A DNA stretch of 64,000 nt from Runella sp. MFBS21 (GTDB lineage: Bacteria; Bacteroidota; Bacteroidia; Cytophagales; Spirosomataceae). The notes under the pieces were generated by a model. The model was not told the origin of the DNA and did not search any database. It saw only the letters and a list, made by a program, of their open reading frames with translations. The stretch spans positions 352,680 through 416,679 of the forward strand of contig NZ_JARNTW010000004.1 of NCBI RefSeq assembly GCF_029433105.1, read 5' to 3'. Each line of letters opens with the position of its first letter. Position 1 is the first letter of the stretch. This document shows, in pieces, positions 1-9,206 of the stretch. The position numbers and the translations under genes were made by a program.

Positions 1-1778
1 GTGCACAAAACATGGGAGGTTTCGTCAGTGATTGTTACTTGAATATCCCCACCTGGCAGTGAAAATTTGGTAGCATTATGAATGAGATTGGAGAGGATGA
101 TTGTCAAGTGGTTTTCGTCTACATAGATTAGGTTTTGGGAGGAGTCAAAAAGGAGTACTTTCAATTCTTTTTCTTTAATCATACCTTCTAAGTGGGTAAG
201 TACATCGTTGATGCTATCTAACAAAACCAAAGGTCGGGGATTCATACGTAAAGCGCTTTGTTGAGAAAGAGCCCAGTAGAGGAGGTTTGTGAGCAAGTTG
301 TCGAGCAATGTTAGTTTTTTGCGTAGGAGTGGTATCAAAAGATGCGTGGACATCAGGTTGTGCTCGGCCAGTTGCAGTGTATTGTTCATATCTGCTAGAG
401 GGCGCCGCAGGTCATGTCCCAAAATTCCGAAGAGTTTATCTTTGGTATCGTTCAATGATTGCAGTTGTTTGCTACGCTCAGACAAAGCACGATTGAGGCG
501 ATTGACTTGATAATAAGACCCAAGCATAACAAACAACAAAAACAATCCTACTCCTACAATTCCCCAATAGAGACTATTTTCTCTTTTTTCTTTTTCTAGT
601 TCAAGTTCTTTTATTTCTAGTGTCTTACGAAACAGCTCTTTTTCTTTCTCTTTCTTGTCTATCTGAAATTTTGCTTCGACGGTTTTGATGGTGGCTAAAT
701 CATTCTCTTTCTTTAGGAGACTGTCAGTCTTATGCATTTCCTCATACACCTCTAAAGCTTCTTTGTACTGTCCTGTAGCTTTAAGGGTATGGGTAAGTAT
801 CCTTAGTACATCGAGGAATTGCTGGCGAGGAGGAAGGCCTACCAAAAGATGACGAGACTGTTTTGCGCTTAGCAGCGCTTTTTGAGGTTGTTTAAGAGCC
901 AGTAATATTTCTGCTTTTACTTGGTAAAGTTTTGATATATCAAAGTTGCGATTAGGAGTAGGGGATTTTTGGAGGAAAGTTTTTCCTGCGAGGTTTATGG
1001 TTTCTAGGGCTTTTTGATATTTTTTCATACCCACAAGGTGTTGAGCCATGTAAGTCAAAATTTCCCCTTCTATTTCGGCATTTTTCTGAGCCTTCTCTTT
1101 TCGAACAAGCTTAAGCGCTTTCATATGCAAGTCATAAGCACGTTGGAATTGCTTTTTTTTATTTAAGACAATAGCCGACAGTCCATAAGCGTATATTTTA
1201 TCCTGATCTACATTTTTCTTTTCTGCAAATTCAACAAACTTAAGTAGATAATATTCTTGGTTCTTGTAGTCTCCTAAGTCTTGAAAATCAAGGGATAATA
1301 AATTGTAGGTATGACCCATGTACTTATCTATTTGGTGTAGTTCGAGGTAGCGCAGGGTACTTAAGTATTGGTTAATTGAAGTTTTAAGGTTATATAATTT
1401 TGAATGCAGGGTACCGATGCGATACATCACAAAAGAAGCTTCTTCCCAATTTTTATTTTGATTAAGAATCTCAAACGCTTGATTTAGATAAGCAAAAGAA
1501 GAATCAAATTGGGTTTGTGTAGTATGAAATTGGGCTAGTTGTATCAACAAACGACCGTGATACTGTTGTTGTGTTTTGAGTTGATTGTTGGTCTTTATTT
1601 CTTGTTTTAGTAAACCCGCTAGTGTGCTCCATTGCTTTGGCGTGAGGGTATCATAAAACTCTAGCAGTTGGGAATTAGTGCGGTCGGTAAGAATGAGTGA
1701 TTGGAGAGTTTGAGCCCTCAAAGGTAATCCGTAAAATTTTAATAATATCCCTAAAAGCAAAAGACGTATCCATTTCAT
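1..1778 (-). CDS. TPR-containing membrane sensor histidine kinase (partial, C-terminus beyond left edge)
   Basis: This is an open frame of 592 codons from the ATG at 1778 to the window edge, with no stop. It begins with a signal peptide ending near LRAQ. A long helical region with TPR-like repeats follows (about residues 60-370), then a coiled coil, one membrane helix near residue 405, and a HisKA-type dimerisation region with the H-box LGHDLRRPLADM (His near 456). The start of the HATPase domain is visible (N-box IILSNLIHNATKF), but the G boxes lie outside the window. It should autophosphorylate in response to something sensed in the periplasm. It lies 57 bp downstream of a LytTR response regulator on the same strand, which is its likely partner. 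Many Bacteroidota kinases have this periplasmic-TPR layout. The ligand is unknown. Confidence 0.88.
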   Translation of the reverse strand, partial: MKWIRLLLLGILLKFYGLPLRAQTLQSLILTDRTNSQLLEFYDTLTPKQWSTLAGLLKQEIKTNNQLKTQQQYHGRLLIQLAQFHTTQTQFDSSFAYLNQAFEILNQNKNWEEASFVMYRIGTLHSKLYNLKTSINQYLSTLRYLELHQIDKYMGHTYNLLSLDFQDLGDYKNQEYYLLKFVEFAEKKNVDQDKIYAYGLSAIVLNKKKQFQRAYDLHMKALKLVRKEKAQKNAEIEGEILTYMAQHLVGMKKYQKALETINLAGKTFLQKSPTPNRNFDISKLYQVKAEILLALKQPQKALLSAKQSRHLLVGLPPRQQFLDVLRILTHTLKATGQYKEALEVYEEMHKTDSLLKKENDLATIKTVEAKFQIDKKEKEKELFRKTLEIKELELEKEKRENSLYWGIVGVGLFLLFVMLGSYYQVNRLNRALSERSKQLQSLNDTKDKLFGILGHDLRRPLADMNNTLQLAEHNLMSTHLLIPLLRKKLTLLDNLLTNLLYWALSQQSALRMNPRPLVLLDSINDVLTHLEGMIKEKELKVLLFDSSQNLIYVDENHLTIILSNLIHNATKFSLPGGDIQVTITDETSHVLC

Positions 1779-1835
1779 GTCTTGCGGTTAGCTAAGGTTT
1801 AATGTATTGGGGTAAGTCTATTGATTTGTAGGGGA

Positions 1836-2537
1836 TTATCGAGCTTCGCCAAACCACCAAAAATTTTTTAAAGTCTCTCGATAGGCGGAACCAATCGGGA
1901 TTTTGGTAGAGCCTACAAAAAGCGATTTAGAATCAAAACCATTTACTTTATCTAAATTAACAATAAAAGATTTTTGTACACGAGCAAAAGAACGTTTAGG
2001 TAAACGCTCTTCTAACGTTGAAATAGGCTCGTTTACTACCAATGTCCCTTGGTGGCCTATGAGCTTGGAATAGATCCCAAATGCTTCAATATAGTCGATT
2101 TCTTCAAATAAAAACCGGCGCAATTGGCGGCCAGCTTTAAGGAATATGCTATTCTGACTGGTAATACTATTGGCTGTTATCTTGATAGATAAAGCACGAT
2201 TGATAGCCCTGACAGTGCGGGGAAAAGTCAGAGGCTTAAGTAAATAATCTGCCACATCGTAGTCAAAGCTCTGAACCGCCAAATTGGGGTCTGCGGTTGT
2301 AATCACCACTGGAGGGGGAGTTACGATCATATTTAGTAAATCCAACCCCATAAAGTCTGGTAAGTGGATGTCCAAAAAAAGAAGATCAATCGGTGAAGAC
2401 TGAAGAATACCAAGCGCATCCATCGCTGATGTACAGATGATAGGCTTCTCAAAAAGAGGAAGTTGCTGCAAAAATGACTCTAATAGCAACGCCGAAGTTG
2501 CATCGTCTTCAAGAATAAGGGGCAAATAGTTTCTCAC
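1836..2537 (-). CDS. LytTR-family response regulator
   Basis: The protein has 233 residues: an N-terminal receiver domain and a C-terminal LytTR DNA-binding domain. In the receiver, the acidic pair is in LILEDD (residues 8-12), the phospho-acceptor is Asp56 in LLFLDIHLPD, and the conserved Lys is Lys101 in DYLLKPL. The LytTR domain covers about 130-230, with motifs such as DYIEAFG and RVQKSFIVNL. It is a transcription regulator activated by phosphorylation. The TPR histidine kinase starts 57 bp downstream on the same strand, so the two probably form a two-component operon. LytTR proteins bind paired direct repeats. The 540-bp upstream region contains an imperfect palindrome that may be involved in control. 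Target genes are unknown; the secreted-protein gene starting at 3080 is the nearest divergent candidate. Confidence 0.93.
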   Translation of the reverse strand: MRNYLPLILEDDATSALLLESFLQQLPLFEKPIICTSAMDALGILQSSPIDLLFLDIHLPDFMGLDLLNMIVTPPPVVITTADPNLAVQSFDYDVADYLLKPLTFPRTVRAINRALSIKITANSITSQNSIFLKAGRQLRRFLFEEIDYIEAFGIYSKLIGHQGTLVVNEPISTLEERLPKRSFARVQKSFIVNLDKVNGFDSKSLFVGSTKIPIGSAYRETLKNFWWFGEAR

Positions 2538-2571
2538 AGGGTAAATAGTATGTAGTGGTATACCTTTTATG

Positions 2572-2579
2572 CAAAAATA
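2572..2579 (-). promoter_or_regulatory. Candidate -7 box of the LytTR/kinase operon
   Basis: Read on the minus strand this is TATTTTTG, matching the Bacteroidota -7 consensus TAnnTTTG, about 35 bp upstream of the LytTR ATG. The nearest upstream TTG that could act as the -33 element leaves a spacer of about 25 bases, slightly long for the family. The position suits a short leader. Confidence 0.45.
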
Positions 2580-3058
2580 AGTATATATCCTTCATAATGT
2601 GTGCCAATTTATACTATGAAACCATATACTAAATTGGTTTATATGGTATAAATGAAAGGTTTCATCCCTTAAATAAAAGTTTTCGTTGTGTTTTTTTGAG
2701 GATTTTGTTTTGAGAAAGTTTTTTTTAAAAATATCTAATTGGGCTATTAATAATGACTTTCATAGGGCGGAATGGGTGTTTTTGTGGTATAAATATTCCA
2801 AGTAGGCTAAAAAAAATTCCAATCGAATAAATTTGGCAGGGTAGTTGTTACTTTTTTAGGCAATACTATCTAAAATCTTATCCATGCCATATCCCTTACT
2901 AAAAACCCGGACCGAATAGGTGCAGTGCTTCTGAGCTTGAAAAGGCTGCTTTGCATCTCCTGATTTATTAGTGAAAATCAGATTTTTTACTTCCTCTTGA
3001 AAGGGGGAAGCTGGGATGTTTATGTCCTGTTTTTTTTAATCGTACACGCATTATCAAT
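2580..3058. other. Divergent intergenic region with an imperfect palindrome
   Basis: About 540 bp separate the LytTR gene from the large secreted-protein gene. I see no coding frame. The clearest structure is at 2608-2652: TTTATAC at 2608-2614 faces GTATAAA at 2646-2652, and ACCATAT at 2621-2627 faces ATATGGT at 2641-2647. This nested inverted repeat could be a regulator site for either divergent gene. The rest is AT-rich without recognised motifs. Confidence 0.4.
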
Positions 3059-3079
3059 TTGTTTAAATCTATCAATCAT

Positions 3080-6000
3080 ATGATTAAACACTTTATTTTG
3101 AGTCTTTTATGGCGCTTTTGTAATACCATTGGAAGTAAAGTTTTATACTTCCGAGGTGCGCTGGTAACTCTTGTGGGAGTATTAGGGTGGCTCTATCCTT
3201 CTTGGACTCAAGCTCAAATAGTAACTCCTACTATTTCTGCTTTAGAGTCTCGTTGTCAAGCCTCGGGAAAGGTAGTAGTCACTGGTGAAGCTACTTATCT
3301 ATACTCGCTCACTGGAGGAAATATCCCAGGGCAACTTGGGCCTTTTGATGGTCCTAATGTGACATTTGAACTTCTTGCGCCTGGTAATTATACCCTGACG
3401 GTCATCGATCCTGCCACTAATGATGAGGAGAACTTTCCTGTATCAGTGACTAGCAACTATCAGCAAAACTGGACGTTTACCGCAGCGGTGTCGTATTTGC
3501 CCTGCACGGGTACTGCTCCTACTGTAAGTATCGGTAGTCTGGCCATTACTGGAGCTACTGCTTCTCAACAGCGTCCTGATTATTTCTTTAGAATTTCGAC
3601 TAAAAATGGGACACTTCCCGCTGACGGTACAGTACCGCCTCCTTACGATACTACTTTAGCTGGGTCGTTTCCGATTGTATATCCTGCTGGAATGGGTGGT
3701 ACTTACGAGATACAAGGGAGAGACTCTTGCGGAAATTACAAAACTATCAAGGTGACGGTTCCGTCTTCAGTACCTGCTCCTACGGCTTCGTCTTCTTTTG
3801 TGAAGTTTAACAATTGCGATGGTGATGCAGAATACAAAATAACCGCCAGTGGTGGTAACGCACCCTATATTTTTAAAGTCAAATCAGGCCCTGATCAGGT
3901 AGGGAATGAGATTACAGATCCTACATCTGCTACCTTTACCTTAACAGCGGGAGGCACTTACGTGATTTCTGTAACAGATCAGTGCGGAGGCACTCGGGAT
4001 GTGACTGTCACACCCAAAGCCTATACTTCGCCTACTACGTCGGTGGGGACTTCAGTAGGGATATGTGGTGCGCCTGGTGACGATGGAACCGGTTCTATTC
4101 GCCTGACTACTACTGCAAGTTCTGTAGGTATTGGCCCCTTAACGTATACTCTGACAAGTGTTAGTTGTGGTGTAAACATTAGTGTTGTATCGTCCAATTT
4201 TGATACCACTTTTATCAATCTACCTCGCCCTTGTACTTATACCGTAGAAGTAAAAGATGGATGTGATAAGGTCAATACTCGTACCGTAGAATTGACAGGG
4301 CCTGGGCCTCATTCAATGGGTTGTAGTAAGTCTATCCAATGTCCTAATGGTGCTTCAGAACAATATCGCCTCCAAATGTCAGTGTCTGTAAGACCTCCCT
4401 ACAATCCTACTCCCAACTATACTTTTGTCATAAAAGACAGTACTACCAATACCGTTGTTTATACCTCTACCCAAAGTAATGCTTCTTATACTTCGGCGGG
4501 ATTAGCACCGGGCAAATACTATTTGAGCATTACGGATGCCTGTGGTGCTATGTGTACAGATTCAATCGTAATAGGTACTTATGCCAACCCTACGGTATCC
4601 GTAGATGCTACAAACCAATGTTTTGGCTCAGGACAAGCCAATGTAATCGGGATCAACAACCGCGGCCCCGAAAATGGATGGAACAATATCTATACTTACC
4701 GAATCATCGCGCCTTCGGCATCACGTGTCAATGAAGGTCCAGAATCGGATTCGCCCACTCACACTGGACAGTTTTCAAGTCTAGTGTCAGGTGGTAGCTA
4801 TACTTTTTCTTTCAATGATGGTTGTAAAACCGTAACTACCCAAGTGACAATTCCGACCTATACCCAGCCAACATGGGAAGTAGGATTTGGAGCACTTTGT
4901 GGAAATGCAACGGTAGCCAACCTACAAATCATGAATTTGCAACCTGAAGGCCAAGTAGTAGGACCATACAAATGGCGTATCATTGGTACTGATTCGCAAT
5001 TGTATGGTAGCACTGCGCCTTACAATGGTACCCTTCCTTATCCAAATTCTATGGGTCAAGAAGATTCGGTATTTGTAGGGCTTCCTGCCAAAAACTTGGC
5101 TGGAGAAGCAGCAACTTATCAAATACTCGGTAATGATGGTTGTAAAAACTCTTATCAAGGTTCAGGTAAAATCGGCGCTCTTCCTGACGAAACTTTGCTT
5201 TTAAATACCACTACTGTATGCGCCGACGGATCCACTTTGTTGAGAGCGCGTGTGTCTACTCCTATTGTGGGTGGGACGTATCGCTACTATCGTAATGGGG
5301 TTAAAGTGGCAGAAAGTAATAAACTTTTTACCAATATTGTTCCAGCATTACCAGGTACATACACGGTTAAAGTAGTAGCTAGTACTTTGCCCGATAGCTC
5401 TTGTGTACAGGAAGCGTCAGAGGTAGTGGTTCAAGCGTCTGCTACTTTGGTAACTACCGACCCCGCACCTGTGTGTCCAGGAGTAGCCGTGAATTTAACT
5501 ACTACTACGGCTGGTAGCTCAAGCGGTACGATTACCTTCTATAGAGACAAGAATTTGACCCAAGAAGAAACAAATCCAACTGCCGTTACGACCGCCCAAA
5601 CTTACTACGTAAAACTCGTACCTACTGGAATCAATGACTGTGAGGTGATTGACAGCGTAGTGGTGACCAACAAGATATGTGTGGGTTCTATCGGGGATTA
5701 TGTATGGAAAGATGCCAACGATAATGGGATACAGGATAACAACGAGCAAGGAGTTTCGGGAGTTATCGTTCAACTTTTGAATGCTTCTAACAGCAACGTA
5801 TTGGCTACGGATACTACCGATGCCAGTGGACTCTATGGTTTCTCTAATCTCCAAAGCGGTACTTACAAAGTCAAAATTTTGGTGAGTAGCTTGCCAGATA
5901 CTTGTCAAATTACGCCAAAGTCAAATGTCAATACTGGTGGAGGAGATGATACAAATGACTCTGATTTTGATCCAATTAGCGGCGAAAGTCCCACGATTAC

Positions 6001-8968
6001 AATTGATGTTACGGGGTCGGGGTTAACCAAAGACAATCCCACTATTGATGCAGGCTTGTATGTACCTTGTGTAAAACCTTCCGCAGGAGCAAATCAAACT
6101 TTGTGTGTAGGTACGACTACCATCGACCTAAAAGATGCTTCGGCACTAGAAGCTTGGAGTAAAGGCACTCAGCCCGCAAGCACCAACGCTACCATCAACG
6201 CTAGTTCTGGAGTAGTAACTGGGCTTACGATAGCAGGAGACTATTATTTTATTTTGACTTACAAAGGTCAAGCAGCATGTAGTGATACTGTCAAAGTGAC
6301 TGTCAATCCTCGCCCTGTGGCGCAAGTAGCCGCCAAAATACAAGCGATTTGCCTTGGGGATACTCCCGCAGCCTATACTGCTAGCCCAAGTACAGGTGTA
6401 GGCTATGCTTGGTATGGACCTTTGGCTGATACTACTAGTGCATTAGGAACAGCAATCGCTGGTCAAACCACCGCTTCTTTCACTCCTAGTGGAGCCGCAA
6501 TCAATACCGTTGGTACAAAATACTATGCAGTGATTGTAACTGATGCCACTACCTCATGTCAAGACACTGCTTTTGCAACCTTGACTGTTAAAGCATTGCC
6601 AGTGGCTAAGGTGACTGCCAAACAGCAAAGTATTTGTTTGGACGAAACCCCCACAGCATACGTAGCTATGCCAAGTACAGGTGTAGGCTATGCTTGGTAT
6701 GGACCTTTGGCTGATACTACTAGTGCATTAGGAACAGCAATCGCTGGTCAAACCACCGCTTCTTTCACTCCTAGTGGTGTAGCTCTTGAAGATGTAGGTA
6801 CTAAATACTATGCAGTGGTTATTACAGACAATAGTACTTCTTGCCAAGATACGGCTTATGTGAGTCTGACTATTTTTGACAAACCAGCGGTAGAAAACTC
6901 TGAACTCTCAGCTTGTGAAAATGAATCAGGGGCAGGAGTAGGTACTTTTAATCTCAGTAGTTTAAACAACACCGTTGGCGGAAGCAACAAAGTAGAGTGG
7001 TTTAGTAATGTACAGCGCACCACACCTATTGCTAATCCCGCAGCTTACCTTAGTACTTCGGGCAATGTCTACGTACTAGTTACCAATGAAACTACCGGCT
7101 GCTCCGATACTACTTTTGTCACGCTTACTGTAAACACCAAGCCCAACGCTGGCGCCGATAGCATTGGAGTAAAGGCAATATGCAATGATATTGCTACCGT
7201 GAATTTGCCCGATGCTGCCGCTGGTGAGAGCTGGACACAGCTGGGTTCTTCTCCCAAAGCCGTAACAATAAACGCTACTACGGGTGTAGTGACGGGTATG
7301 GACGCTATTGGTACTTATCGTTTTGTCTTAACAAATTCAAACACCAACTGTGCTGATACTGTAAATATAGAAGTGAAAAACTGTCTCAAAGGTAGTTTGG
7401 GAGACTATGTTTGGAAAGATACCAACGACAATGGTATTCAGGATGCTAACGAAAATGGAGTAGCGGGAGTAATTGTACAACTACTCAATGGAGATACAAA
7501 TGCACTCATTAGTACTGATACTACTGATGCAAACGGAATCTATGGTTTTACGGGGCTCGACAGTGGTAACTATAAAGTGAAAATTGTGCTTAGTAGCATT
7601 CCGGCAGCGTGCCAAATCAGTACTAAAAAAGACGCAGGTTCTCCTAACGATGATGCCAAAGACTCTGATTTTGATTCGATTACTGGCGAAAGCCCTGTGA
7701 TTGTCATCAATACCTTGAGTAATGGAATCGACAAAGACAATCCTACCATTGACGCGGCTTTGATCACACCTTGTGTTAAGCCCACTTTTACTTTGACGAG
7801 CACACCGGCCTGTTCGCCTGATGTACAAACCTACAGTATAACATTTAGTGTAGCGAATAAAAACGGAACATTGAAAGTAGATAAAGGTATCATAAGTGGT
7901 AATAACCCTTATACCGTGACAGATATTCCGTCGGGTGCTACAATCAAAATCACCGATAGTCTTAGCGCTATTTGTAAATTTGATACCCTGATTGTAGGGC
8001 CTAACTGTAACTGTAACCCTAATGTTCCGACCATTATTACGCCTAATTTGACCGCTTGTGAAGGAGATACCTTCCCTACGCTCAAAGCAACTGTGTTTGG
8101 CTTGGCTACAGTAGAATGGTATGCTACTCCTACTGGTGGCTCACTTCTTCACACAGGTCTTTCGTTCAAACCTGGAGGAATCGTTTTGGGAGATACCATC
8201 TTCTATGCGCAGGCTCGTAGTACTGATCCAGCTTGTTTGACTGACATCAGTTCGAGCAGGGTTGCGGTTACGATTGATGTCAACTGCCTTAAAGAAGTGG
8301 ATTTGGCTTTGAAAAAATTGATAAGCAAAAAAATCGCTTCCATTGGCGATACCATTGAATACAAGCTTAAAGTTTGGAATGAAGCAAATTTCGATGCTAC
8401 AGGAGTAGTCGTGACTGATAGTCTCAATGCTGGTATTCAATACATAAGCAGTAGTGCTGTACGAGTAGCGGGAGGAAGTGCAGGTAGCTATAATCCAAGT
8501 ACATATCAATGGAATATTGGCAACATGGCTGCTAATGGTGATACAGTAGTCTTGACAATTCGCGTAAAAGTATTGGCGCATGGGGTATGGTTTAATACCG
8601 CCGAAATCACCGCTACTAACGAAAAAGACCGCGACTCTACGCCGGGCAATGGCGTCGAAGACGAAGACGATTTGGATCGTCAGTGCTTTACGGTGCCCTT
8701 TAAACTATGTGCAGGTGAAAAAGTACAGGTAAGTGTGCCTGCTCAATACACAAATGTACAGTGGTTTAAACAAGGCTCAGGGGCAGTTGTCGGAACAGGT
8801 AACCTGATTTTATTAGAAGAGCCAGGTAGCTATACTTATACGGCGTCTAATTCAACTTGCCCCGCCGAGGGATGTTGCCCGGTGATTATTGAGCCTGGTG
8901 ATAATTGTTGCCCCGCCGAAATTTGTATACCTTTTTCTATCAAAAAGACTAAAAAGACTTCTCTCTAA
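3080..8968 (+). CDS. Large secreted repeat protein with SdrD-B-like, Ig-like and DUF11 domains
   Basis: From the ATG at 3080 the product has 1,962 residues; a TTG seven codons upstream is possible but the ATG is preferred. A long basic/hydrophobic leader ends near WTQAQ. The first 860 residues are Cys-containing beta domains resembling SprB/Ig-like repeats. Two SdrD-B-like domains follow (about 870-990 and 1438-1560), each beginning with G(S)xGDYVWKD and carrying a DxNDNGIQD Ca-binding-like loop. Between them lie Ig-like domains, including a pair sharing 107 identical bases. A DUF11-type domain lies at about 1737-1854. The last 40 residues are Cys-rich (CCP twice) and end in IKKTKKTSL. No standard T9SS type A or B sorting domain is visible. 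It is probably a surface stalk or adhesin. It is monocistronic, with a terminator downstream. Confidence 0.88.
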   Translation: MIKHFILSLLWRFCNTIGSKVLYFRGALVTLVGVLGWLYPSWTQAQIVTPTISALESRCQASGKVVVTGEATYLYSLTGGNIPGQLGPFDGPNVTFELLAPGNYTLTVIDPATNDEENFPVSVTSNYQQNWTFTAAVSYLPCTGTAPTVSIGSLAITGATASQQRPDYFFRISTKNGTLPADGTVPPPYDTTLAGSFPIVYPAGMGGTYEIQGRDSCGNYKTIKVTVPSSVPAPTASSSFVKFNNCDGDAEYKITASGGNAPYIFKVKSGPDQVGNEITDPTSATFTLTAGGTYVISVTDQCGGTRDVTVTPKAYTSPTTSVGTSVGICGAPGDDGTGSIRLTTTASSVGIGPLTYTLTSVSCGVNISVVSSNFDTTFINLPRPCTYTVEVKDGCDKVNTRTVELTGPGPHSMGCSKSIQCPNGASEQYRLQMSVSVRPPYNPTPNYTFVIKDSTTNTVVYTSTQSNASYTSAGLAPGKYYLSITDACGAMCTDSIVIGTYANPTVSVDATNQCFGSGQANVIGINNRGPENGWNNIYTYRIIAPSASRVNEGPESDSPTHTGQFSSLVSGGSYTFSFNDGCKTVTTQVTIPTYTQPTWEVGFGALCGNATVANLQIMNLQPEGQVVGPYKWRIIGTDSQLYGSTAPYNGTLPYPNSMGQEDSVFVGLPAKNLAGEAATYQILGNDGCKNSYQGSGKIGALPDETLLLNTTTVCADGSTLLRARVSTPIVGGTYRYYRNGVKVAESNKLFTNIVPALPGTYTVKVVASTLPDSSCVQEASEVVVQASATLVTTDPAPVCPGVAVNLTTTTAGSSSGTITFYRDKNLTQEETNPTAVTTAQTYYVKLVPTGINDCEVIDSVVVTNKICVGSIGDYVWKDANDNGIQDNNEQGVSGVIVQLLNASNSNVLATDTTDASGLYGFSNLQSGTYKVKILVSSLPDTCQITPKSNVNTGGGDDTNDSDFDPISGESPTITIDVTGSGLTKDNPTIDAGLYVPCVKPSAGANQTLCVGTTTIDLKDASALEAWSKGTQPASTNATINASSGVVTGLTIAGDYYFILTYKGQAACSDTVKVTVNPRPVAQVAAKIQAICLGDTPAAYTASPSTGVGYAWYGPLADTTSALGTAIAGQTTASFTPSGAAINTVGTKYYAVIVTDATTSCQDTAFATLTVKALPVAKVTAKQQSICLDETPTAYVAMPSTGVGYAWYGPLADTTSALGTAIAGQTTASFTPSGVALEDVGTKYYAVVITDNSTSCQDTAYVSLTIFDKPAVENSELSACENESGAGVGTFNLSSLNNTVGGSNKVEWFSNVQRTTPIANPAAYLSTSGNVYVLVTNETTGCSDTTFVTLTVNTKPNAGADSIGVKAICNDIATVNLPDAAAGESWTQLGSSPKAVTINATTGVVTGMDAIGTYRFVLTNSNTNCADTVNIEVKNCLKGSLGDYVWKDTNDNGIQDANENGVAGVIVQLLNGDTNALISTDTTDANGIYGFTGLDSGNYKVKIVLSSIPAACQISTKKDAGSPNDDAKDSDFDSITGESPVIVINTLSNGIDKDNPTIDAALITPCVKPTFTLTSTPACSPDVQTYSITFSVANKNGTLKVDKGIISGNNPYTVTDIPSGATIKITDSLSAICKFDTLIVGPNCNCNPNVPTIITPNLTACEGDTFPTLKATVFGLATVEWYATPTGGSLLHTGLSFKPGGIVLGDTIFYAQARSTDPACLTDISSSRVAVTIDVNCLKEVDLALKKLISKKIASIGDTIEYKLKVWNEANFDATGVVVTDSLNAGIQYISSSAVRVAGGSAGSYNPSTYQWNIGNMAANGDTVVLTIRVKVLAHGVWFNTAEITATNEKDRDSTPGNGVEDEDDLDRQCFTVPFKLCAGEKVQVSVPAQYTNVQWFKQGSGAVVGTGNLILLEEPGSYTYTASNSTCPAEGCCPVIIEPGDNCCPAEICIPFSIKKTKKTSL
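6386..6777 (+). repeat. Exact 107-bp direct repeat (6386-6492 and 6671-6777)
   Basis: The two 107-base copies are identical and lie 285 bp apart start to start, inside two neighbouring Ig-like domains of the large secreted protein. Both encode the stretch from PSTGVGYAWYG to ASFTPSG. The flanking parts of the domains differ at many positions, so the identity is patchy. This points to recent gene conversion or recombination within an older domain duplication. Confidence 0.95.
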
Positions 8969-9030
8969 GAGCTTAGGAGTTAATAGTTTATTGTGGGGCT
9001 TGTGCTGAAATAAGTTGACCTTCATAAATA

Positions 9031-9075
9031 AACCGCTCGGCAATTAATCACGATTCGCCGGGCGGTTATTTTTTT
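9031..9075 (+). terminator. Rho-independent terminator after the large secreted protein gene
   Basis: An 11-bp stem pairs AACCGCTCGGC (9031-9041) with GCCGGGCGGTT (9057-9067), including one G-T wobble. It is followed by ATTTTTTTATT. It lies 62 bases after the stop at 8968 and is oriented for plus-strand transcripts. Confidence 0.85.
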
Positions 9076-9206
9076 ATTAGTAATATCAAGTTTATTACTA
9101 TATTTCTTGAAATCGTAGCGGGGGGCGTTCCTAGGGTTCTGTGATTCTTTTTTTGTTTAACGTATTGAGTTATAGATGGATAGTTTTATATTCAAGTTGG
9201 ATAAAA

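Noticed and set aside
289..510. Short plus-strand open frames near the left edge
   Set aside because: They are antisense to the HisKA domain of the partial kinase gene, which is clearly coding.
3059..3079. TTG start seven codons upstream of the large secreted protein
   Set aside because: The ATG at 3080 is a normal start and the extra residues do not improve the signal peptide; kept only as an alternative.
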